Shown here: one piece after another, positions 58,429-64,000 of the stretch
How positions within the stretch are numbered: the stretch's first letter is position 1
How the letters are laid out: every line of letters begins with the position of its first letter
Assembly: GCA_016196755.1 (NCBI GenBank)
Contig: JACPXC010000029.1
Coordinates: forward strand, 1-64,000
Length of the DNA: 64,000 nt
Direction of reading: 5' to 3'
From: Elusimicrobiota bacterium
GTDB lineage: Bacteria; Elusimicrobiota; Elusimicrobia; UBA1565
Made by a program: the position numbers and the translations under genes
The notes under the pieces: generated by a model
Seen by the model: only the letters and a program-made list of their open reading frames with translations
Database searches by the model: none
Told to the model about the DNA's origin: nothing

Positions 58429-59580
58429 ATGCTGCCCTGGGTCCTGGCCCTCCTACTCGTCCCCGCGGCCCGCGCGGTCGACATCCCCGAGGACTGGCGC
58501 TGTTCCAAGGGGGAGGTGGGGCTCCATTGGAAAGGGATGCGGCAGATCCCTCAGACGACGGGCCCCAACTGGGGCGAGCCGCTCAACGAGAACGCGCCTA
58601 CGCCCTACGTCTGGTTGGCAATCTATAAAGAACGCGACCGCGACATCGCCGAGCGCCGGGCGCCCATTTTCCAGCGCTGGAGCGAGTTCACCCCCGCCGA
58701 GCGCTGCGCCTACCTCAAGCACTTCGCCAAGGAGGCCCAGGCCAGGAAGCGCGAATACGACGCGTTGACGGGCTGGCGCGCGGACGGCGGGCTCGGCAAG
58801 AAGCTCGCCAAGCCCAAAGGCGACGAGGTGATCGCCGTGCAGGACAAGGAGCCGCTGGCCGGGATGCGAGCGCGCTTCGACGCCATGCGCGCCTGGCTGA
58901 GCGACAACGGGATGCGCGAGGACGTGCCCGATTCCGAACGCGCGGTGGGTGTGCTCATCAAGCTCGGCCTGCTCGAGGTCGCGGCGCTCGAGTTCCTCAT
59001 CGAGTCGGGACACTTCCAGGCCAAGGTCCGGATCCGCTTCCAAGCCGCGCTCAAGGACAAGGAGGCGCTCGAGCTCGAGCCGGAGCTGGCCAAGCTCTTA
59101 GACGACCCCGCGGTCCAGAGCCGCGTCATCGACGACATCTCCCTGCAGCTCGCCAAGGACTGGCGCAACGAGACCATACTGGGCGGCGACTTCGAGCGCC
59201 GCCTGCGCGAGGCCCTGGAGGCCGCGCGCCGCCAGCGCGTAGTCGAGGCGGCCAGCGCCCGCGCCGGCCAGGTCCAGCGCTCGGCTTCGGAGCGCAAGGC
59301 CCTGCGCAAGCGCACCGAGGCGCAGGTGGAGAAGCTCGAGGGTGAGCTCAAGGACGAGAAGCTCCTGTTCCCGGCCGCGGCCGACCCCCAACTGCTCGTC
59401 TCGCTCGAGGAGTACCGCCAGGGCAAGAGGGCGCTCTACGAGCTCATCGAGTCGAAGGCCGACATCAGCCTCGAGGAACTGCGCGCCGCCGAGCTCAAGC
59501 TCTTGAAAGAAGTCTGCCTGACCCACTACCGCAGCATCCGCTACAAGGCCGAGGTCATCAAGACCCTGTGCGGAGAATGA
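58429..59580 (+). CDS. exported protein of unknown function
   Basis: 383 aa from the ATG at 58429, chosen because the promoter ends 7 nt before it and the protein then begins with a compact signal peptide (MLPWVLALLLVPAARAV). The mature part has an N-terminal region with two Cys (DWRCSKGE, AERCAYLKH), then long charged helices (ALEAARRQRVVEAASARAG, TEAQVEKLEGELKDEK). No family recognised. Its stop overlaps the start of the VanX-like gene (ATGA), linking it to cell-wall metabolism by position only. Confidence 0.55.
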   Translation: MLPWVLALLLVPAARAVDIPEDWRCSKGEVGLHWKGMRQIPQTTGPNWGEPLNENAPTPYVWLAIYKERDRDIAERRAPIFQRWSEFTPAERCAYLKHFAKEAQARKREYDALTGWRADGGLGKKLAKPKGDEVIAVQDKEPLAGMRARFDAMRAWLSDNGMREDVPDSERAVGVLIKLGLLEVAALEFLIESGHFQAKVRIRFQAALKDKEALELEPELAKLLDDPAVQSRVIDDISLQLAKDWRNETILGGDFERRLREALEAARRQRVVEAASARAGQVQRSASERKALRKRTEAQVEKLEGELKDEKLLFPAAADPQLLVSLEEYRQGKRALYELIESKADISLEELRAAELKLLKEVCLTHYRSIRYKAEVIKTLCGE

Positions 59581-60209
59581 AGCGATTTCTCGCCGCGGCC
59601 CTGCTGTTCTCGGCCTGCGCGCTGTCTCCAGCGGGAAAGGATCCGCTGGTCGACGTGCGGACCGTCGTGCCCGACGCCGTCCTCGACGTGCGCTACGCCA
59701 CGGCTGACAACTTCCTTAAGAAGCCGGTCTACCCGTACGCCGCGGTCTACCTGCGGCGCAGCGCGGCGCGGCGGCTCAAGGCCGCCGCCGACGTCCTGCG
59801 GCCCCAGGGCTACCGCCTCAAGCTCTTCGACGGCTACCGGCCGCTGTCGGTGCAGAGGCAGATGTGGGCCCTGGTCCCCGACCCGCGCTTCGTGGCCGAC
59901 CCCGCCAAGGGCTCGATGCACAATCGCGGGGTGGCCGTCGACCTCACCCTGGTCGACCGCGACGGAAAGGAGCTCGAGATGCCCTCGGCCTACGACGACT
60001 TCACGCCGCGGGCCTTCCACGACCGCGCCGACGCCGCGCCGGCCGCGGCCGCCAACGCCAAGCTCCTGCGCGCCGCGATGGAGGCGGCCGGGCTCAAGGC
60101 GCTGGCCACCGAGTGGTGGCACTACCAGGACATGAAGGCCCGGGAGTACCCGGTCCTCGACGTCCCGTTCGAGACCCTGGCCGATCCCGGCCGGCGTCGG
60201 CGCCTCTAG
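59577..60209 (+). CDS. D-alanyl-D-alanine dipeptidase, VanX/DdpX type (M15D)
   Basis: The 210-aa product has the VanX signatures: DVRYATADNF, the Arg in FDGYRPLSVQ, zinc ligands in SMHNRGVAVDLTL (SxHxxGxAxD), and the catalytic Glu and last zinc His in EWWHY. A short signal with a lipobox-like LFSAC suggests a periplasmic lipoprotein, so the likely role is peptidoglycan or D-Ala-D-Ala turnover rather than vancomycin resistance; no vanHA genes are present. It is translationally coupled to the gene upstream. Confidence 0.9.
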   Translation: MKRFLAAALLFSACALSPAGKDPLVDVRTVVPDAVLDVRYATADNFLKKPVYPYAAVYLRRSAARRLKAAADVLRPQGYRLKLFDGYRPLSVQRQMWALVPDPRFVADPAKGSMHNRGVAVDLTLVDRDGKELEMPSAYDDFTPRAFHDRADAAPAAAANAKLLRAAMEAAGLKALATEWWHYQDMKAREYPVLDVPFETLADPGRRRRL

Positions 60210-60210
60210 C

Positions 60211-61803
60211 TCAGGCCGGGGGCGCGGCGGGCGTCCCAAAGGCGCCCAGCGCGGCCCGCTGGGCGGAAAGGTGGAGGTGGATTTCCTCAACGCGGCGCTT
60301 GAAGCGCTCCTGGTCGGCGGCGGTCTGGGAGTCCTTCTCGAAGCGCACGTGCTCCTCGATGAGGGTCTTGAAGCGCGCGGCCGGCACCTTGCGCGAGAGT
60401 TCGCCGATCATCTTGCGCTTCTCCTCGAAGGAGAGCGCGAAGTACTCCTCGGGTTCGTCGAAGTCCTCGATCTCGGTGAGGACCCGTCCGGAGATGGCGT
60501 CGGCCGAGCGCCCCGAGAGCCCGGTCGACACGCAGAGCGCGCCGACCTCCAGCCATTCGGCGTCCGTGAGCGGCAGCCAGGGGCCGCGGCCGCGGAGCTT
60601 GATGTCGCGCATGAGCCTCACGAAGTGCTCGGGGGTGGTCGGCCCCAGGACCTTGAGCGGGGTCTGGTTCAAGCGGCTCGTCATCGCCTCGTCCATGTTC
60701 ATGTTGTTGGCGTCGCAGATGAGGAACCAGCGCCCGTTCTTGGGGCCGATCGTGCCGTCGAGGATGCCGAAGAGCGTGGCGAGGTTGGCCTTCTCCTCGT
60801 TGCGGATGTCGGCGTCGCCGCGCGCGGCGAAGGCGGTGTCGATGTCGGGCCAGTAGACCCCGGCCACCCCGGGGGCCTCGAAGACCTCGGTCTTGAATAT
60901 CTCGAGCAGGCGCGAGGCCGAGGCGTTCTGGTAGGAGGAGGCCCAGTCGGTGCGCCGGATGACCCGGGCCTGCGCCGGCAGGCCGGCCTTGGCGCAGATC
61001 CCCAGGAAGTCGTTGAGCAGGGCATGGGCGGTGACGGTCTTGCCGCAGCCCGGCGTGCCCAGCGCGAACATGATCTGGTTGCGGACCTTCTTGGGGTTCT
61101 CGCCGCGGGCCAGGTCGAAGCCCGCCACGTCGCGGACCAGGCGCTTGCCCAGCCGCAGCATCTCCTCGTTGCCCACCACGTCCTCGGTGGAGACCTGGAG
61201 CAGGCCGGTCGGCTCGTCGGAGGCGGCCGGCTGGGCGCGGTAGCCGTGGAGCTTGAGGTCCGGGGTGAGGACGGCGGTGTCCTCCTTCTCCGAGCCCAGG
61301 CGGCGCATGGCGTTGGCCAGCAGGCGGAAGTAGGAGCGCAGGCAGAGCACGGCCTCGGCGTCGCGCGCCGGGCGCTTCTCGGAGAGCGGATGGGCCTTGT
61401 AGAAGCGCAGGAAGGCCGCGGCGTCGCGCAGGACGGCTTCGGCGCAGTCCTCGGGGCGGCGTTTGTCGGTCAGGTCGCGGTAATCCCCCGAGGGCAGGGA
61501 GCCCGAGGGCTCGGCGGCCTTCTGGATCTGCTGGAGCTTGGCCAGGCGGAGGGCGCCGTGCTCGGCCAGGAGGTAGCCCGCGAAGACCCCGCCGGCCGCC
61601 GCCACGCGCGGCAGGCGGCCTGCCGCCAGGGACGTGGCCACGGCGAAGGAGACCTCGCCCAAGGCCTCGAGGTTGAGCGGGGTGGTCCCGAACGCCCCGC
61701 AGTCGACCTCGGCCAGCGCCTCCGGGATTCCCGAGCGGGCGAGGAGGCGCCGGGCCTGGACCAGTTCCTTCTCCACCTCTTGGGGCGAGATCTTGTCGCT
61801 CAT
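60211..61803 (-). CDS. AAA ATPase with degenerate Walker B
   Basis: A 530-aa protein. Residues 1-220 are a helical, Ala/Leu-rich region of unknown type. The AAA domain (about 225-420) has EDVVGNEEMLRLGKRL, Walker A ALGTPGCGKT and sensor-1 FLICDANN, with a possible arginine finger in MTSRLN. The Walker B region reads GVYWPDIDTAF: relative to the usual FIDEID pattern, Asp is replaced by Pro and Glu by Asp, so hydrolysis may be weak. A long charged C-terminal tail follows. The ATG overlaps the upstream stop (ATGA); third gene of a three-gene operon with a TelA-like protein. Confidence 0.75.
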   Translation of the reverse strand: MSDKISPQEVEKELVQARRLLARSGIPEALAEVDCGAFGTTPLNLEALGEVSFAVATSLAAGRLPRVAAAGGVFAGYLLAEHGALRLAKLQQIQKAAEPSGSLPSGDYRDLTDKRRPEDCAEAVLRDAAAFLRFYKAHPLSEKRPARDAEAVLCLRSYFRLLANAMRRLGSEKEDTAVLTPDLKLHGYRAQPAASDEPTGLLQVSTEDVVGNEEMLRLGKRLVRDVAGFDLARGENPKKVRNQIMFALGTPGCGKTVTAHALLNDFLGICAKAGLPAQARVIRRTDWASSYQNASASRLLEIFKTEVFEAPGVAGVYWPDIDTAFAARGDADIRNEEKANLATLFGILDGTIGPKNGRWFLICDANNMNMDEAMTSRLNQTPLKVLGPTTPEHFVRLMRDIKLRGRGPWLPLTDAEWLEVGALCVSTGLSGRSADAISGRVLTEIEDFDEPEEYFALSFEEKRKMIGELSRKVPAARFKTLIEEHVRFEKDSQTAADQERFKRRVEEIHLHLSAQRAALGAFGTPAAPPA

Positions 61804-62783
61804 GCGGTGTACACCACGTTGACGGTCTTGGCCTGGGCCAGCCGCGTCCGCAGAAGCGGCGCGGCCTGGGGCGTGGTGGCGAACTTGCGCTCCTTGTGCA
61901 CGCGGTAGCCCAGGCGCTCGGCCACCTCTTCGACGAGCGGGCGGCTGTCGGCGGAGAGGTAGTCCTTGTACAGGGTCGAGAACGGGTCCATGTCCTGGTC
62001 GGCCTCCATGCCCAGCGAAGCGCGGTCGAGCGGGCAGTGCAGGACGTAGCAGTCGCGCGCGTCGTCGGGGAACCAGCCGTCGGGCGCCGGGCAGATCGGG
62101 CTCCAGAAAGGGCCGAGCCGGCCGCGCACGACCTCCTCGACCTTGAGCCCGGGGTGCTTGCCGAGGAGGAGGAAGGTGATCTCGGAGTCGTCCTGGGCGT
62201 ACTTCTCCATGAGGGCGCGGAAGGCCGCGGTCTGTTCGGTGTAGTCGCCGGAGCGCGAGAGCAGAGAGCCTCCGCCCCAGGACGCGTCGCTCTGCTCGAG
62301 GAGCAGGGTGTAGCGCACCCAGAGGTCCTCGGCGGCGTCGAAGCGGTCGAAGACCACCTCGAAGGAGGCCGCCTTGCGGTCGGGGAACACCCGGCGCAGC
62401 TTGATGTCGAGGCGGTGCAGAGGCGGCAGCTCGACGCGCGTCAGCTCGCGGTAGTAGGCCAGCTTCGCCGCGAAGCGCGGCGTGGCGGCGCGGCCGGCCC
62501 GGCCCGCGGCCTCGCGCAGGAAGTCGGGGGCGTTTGCGCGGTCGGCGTGGACGGCGACGACGTCTTTGAGGCGGGGGAGGCCGCTGGCGCGGTCGAGCAC
62601 CAGGCCGTCGTAGATCCCGCCCCGCAAAGACGGCGCCATCAGGCGCAGGGTGTCGGCCACGCCGAACGGGTCGGGGAAGAACTTGTTGAGGCGCGCGGCC
62701 AGGACGAGGCGCGAGGCGGCGGCGCACCAGCGCTCGAGCGGGTCGCCCGAGGCCAGCATCCAGCGCTCGCGCGTCTGGGACAT
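61800..62783 (-). CDS. conserved-looking protein of unknown function in the AAA/TelA-like operon
   Basis: A 327-aa soluble protein without signal peptide or membrane segment. Notable stretches are LNKFFPDPFGVADTLRLMAP, RFDAAEDLWVRYTLLLEQS and GRLGPFWSPICPAPDGWFPD. No domain or catalytic pattern recognised. Its start overlaps the stop of the TelA-like gene (TGATG) and its stop overlaps the AAA gene start (ATGA), so the three proteins are made together and probably form one complex or pathway. Confidence 0.55.
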   Translation of the reverse strand: MSQTRERWMLASGDPLERWCAAASRLVLAARLNKFFPDPFGVADTLRLMAPSLRGGIYDGLVLDRASGLPRLKDVVAVHADRANAPDFLREAAGRAGRAATPRFAAKLAYYRELTRVELPPLHRLDIKLRRVFPDRKAASFEVVFDRFDAAEDLWVRYTLLLEQSDASWGGGSLLSRSGDYTEQTAAFRALMEKYAQDDSEITFLLLGKHPGLKVEEVVRGRLGPFWSPICPAPDGWFPDDARDCYVLHCPLDRASLGMEADQDMDPFSTLYKDYLSADSRPLVEEVAERLGYRVHKERKFATTPQAAPLLRTRLAQAKTVNVVYTA

Positions 62784-63844
62784 CAGGCCGGCGACGAGCC
62801 GCCGTACTCCTTCTTGGCCAGCTCGATGGTCTCGTTGATGCGCTGTTCCTTGATCTCGCGCTCGGCGGCGAGGTTGGAGGCCACCATATCCTCGGTGGCC
62901 TTGTCGTAGACCTTCATCTCGCTGGTCAGCTTGTCGATGTTCTGGGTGAGGTAGAGCGAGGTCTCGGAAGCCAGGACGGCCAGCTTGTTGACGCTCTTCT
63001 TGAGCGACTCCATCGACTTGTGCATCTCCACCGAGAGCTCGCCGGCCTTCGAGATCGAGGACAGGCCCGCCAGGTTTCCGTGCAGCTCGTTGAGCACCTC
63101 GTTGCCGGCCTCGTAGAGGGTCTGCATGTTGGAGTGGAGGTTGGTCATGATCTCCAGGAAGTTGTTGTTCATGTTGACGATGGCGACCAGGCGCTCCTCG
63201 GCGTTCGAGTAGAGCCTGAGCTTGGCGCCATGCTCCCAGATCAGACGCTTGACCTCGCTGACCTTGGCCAAGAGCTCGCGGGCCTCGAGGCTCTTGGGGT
63301 CGGCGAGGGCGGCCATCTTCTTCTCGAGCTCGCCGCGGTAGGCCTCGAGCTCGAGCACGTAGCGCGCGGCCTTCTCCTCGTTCTGGGCCGCCGCCACCAT
63401 CTTCTTGTTGAGGCGGACGATGTCCTCCTGCAGGTTCTTGATGTCGGTCTGCAGGGTGTCGACGTAGTCGCCGACCTCCTGGACGCGGCGCTGGGCCACC
63501 TCGATCTTCTCGCCGAGCAACTCTTTTAGGTCCCGGCTGGGGGTCAGATCGCGCAGGAGGGGGACCTTATAAAGGAGGCCCTTGAGGTTGGTGCCGATCT
63601 CGTTGAAGGTCAGGACGTTCCCGAGGTACTCCATGACCGATTTCTGCTCGGCGATGTCGACGGTCATCTCGGTGGAGAGCCGTTCATAGGCCCCGGAGAG
63701 TTCCTCGAACTTCTTGAGGTTGAGCGAGTGCTTGGCCTGGTAGTCCCCGAGCATCCCCTCGATGGACTGGCGGGTATAGCCGTCGCCATCGTAGACGACC
63801 TGCTTCGTCATGACGTCCGCGTTGACCTTGGGTTGGTCGGCCAT
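62783..63844 (-). CDS. TelA-like (toxic-anion-resistance family) helical protein, tentative
   Basis: The 353-aa protein is nearly all helix. AGGAG precedes the ATG. The region from about 180, EARELLAKVSEVKRLIWEHG, NMNNNFLEIMTNLHSNMQTL, then GELSVEMHKSMESLKKS, resembles the C-terminal half of TelA/KlaA proteins; length also fits. TelA was named for tellurite resistance but its mechanism is unknown. A generic coiled-coil protein is the alternative. First gene of the operon with an unknown protein and an AAA ATPase. Confidence 0.45.
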   Translation of the reverse strand: MADQPKVNADVMTKQVVYDGDGYTRQSIEGMLGDYQAKHSLNLKKFEELSGAYERLSTEMTVDIAEQKSVMEYLGNVLTFNEIGTNLKGLLYKVPLLRDLTPSRDLKELLGEKIEVAQRRVQEVGDYVDTLQTDIKNLQEDIVRLNKKMVAAAQNEEKAARYVLELEAYRGELEKKMAALADPKSLEARELLAKVSEVKRLIWEHGAKLRLYSNAEERLVAIVNMNNNFLEIMTNLHSNMQTLYEAGNEVLNELHGNLAGLSSISKAGELSVEMHKSMESLKKSVNKLAVLASETSLYLTQNIDKLTSEMKVYDKATEDMVASNLAAEREIKEQRINETIELAKKEYGGSSPA

Positions 63845-63948
63845 GGGAGGCTCCTGGGGGTCCTATGAGAATCTGTCGGAAGTATAAGGCTTGTCCTATA
63901 CCCGCGCAAGGCTGTTTCGGGAGCGCGGTGGGAGTGCGCCTCACTCTA

Positions 63949-63977
63949 TTGACACGTACGGACTTTCGCCGTACACT
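63949..63977 (+). promoter_or_regulatory. strong promoter with internal palindromic operator
   Basis: Consensus TTGACA (63949-63954), 17-nt spacer, TACACT (63972-63977), 6 nt to the ATG at 63984. GTACGG (63956-63961) and CCGTAC (63969-63974) form an inverted repeat in the spacer reaching the -10 box, where a repressor would block RNA polymerase. Confidence 0.8.
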
Positions 63978-63983
63978 TTGTAC

Positions 63984-64000
63984 ATGCGGAAGCCGTACGG
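63984..64000 (+). CDS. start of a gene running out of the window (3' partial)
   Basis: Only MRKPY and part of a sixth codon are visible. The start is inferred from the promoter ending 6 nt before the ATG, as at many leaderless genes here. The palindromic operator between -35 and -10 suggests an autoregulated gene, for example a TetR-type repressor; that identity is a guess. Confidence 0.4.

Noticed and set aside
59577-60209. Vancomycin-resistance gene vanX.
   Set aside because: The dipeptidase motifs are present, but there are no vanH, vanA or vanRS genes and the protein appears exported, unlike VanX of resistance operons.

Overview
The window is GC-rich, gene-dense bacterial chromosome with no rRNA, tRNA, CRISPR array, complete insertion sequence or prophage that I could see. 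Lipoproteins, a TolC-type outer-membrane channel, an RND pump, a small outer-membrane beta-barrel and many Sec signal peptides point to a didermic bacterium. Several exported proteins begin with very long Ala/Pro/Val-rich low-complexity leaders, two of them ending in a shared SFSG...FDGG motif. This reminds me of Elusimicrobiota, but the phylum is a guess.

Layout. 1-13.7 kb: the end of a ClpA/ClpB-like AAA+ protein fused to membrane segments and an HExxH domain, a second secreted HExxH protein, a 198-bp near-palindromic element, a YceI protein, a LURP-one-like protein, a giant three-repeat membrane protein, lipoproteins, a beta-barrel, an esterase, a third HExxH protein and a TauE/SafE exporter. 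13.8-20.4 kb: two tandem subtilisin-like proteases, an SDR protein with a zinc-ribbon-like segment, two TRL-like small exported proteins, and a BNR-repeat protein next to a MoaD/ThiS-like protein. 20.4-34.8 kb: mostly secreted or membrane proteins, including HExxH proteins, a lytic transglycosylase, a DMT transporter, a PrcB-like protein and an M3 peptidase. 34.8-38 kb: an accessory island with AT-rich flanks, holding a nucleotidyltransferase-type toxin/antitoxin-like pair under a tandem operator, a Fic protein and a divergent macrodomain protein. 38-48 kb: OPT transporter, histidine kinase/response regulator, BamE-like lipoprotein, TolC/RND operon and a membrane-anchored Ser/Thr kinase. 48-55.7 kb: a three-gene operon of an Hsp90-like GHKL ATPase and two very large, apparently ATP-binding-defective relatives; this is the strongest candidate for an undescribed system. 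55.8-64 kb: exported proteins of unknown function, an ORF6N phage-antirepressor remnant between 13-bp direct repeats, SSB, a VanX-like dipeptidase, a three-gene TelA-like/unknown/AAA+ operon, and the promoter and first codons of a gene leaving the window.

A recurrent regulatory feature is a TAnnnT box exactly 6 (sometimes 7-8) nt before the start codon, without a Shine-Dalgarno sequence, at about twenty genes on both strands. Several have a good -35 box 17 nt further upstream. This suggests widespread leaderless transcription. Genes inside operons instead use Shine-Dalgarno sites or ATGA/GTGA/TGATG overlaps. I used this pattern to choose several start codons.
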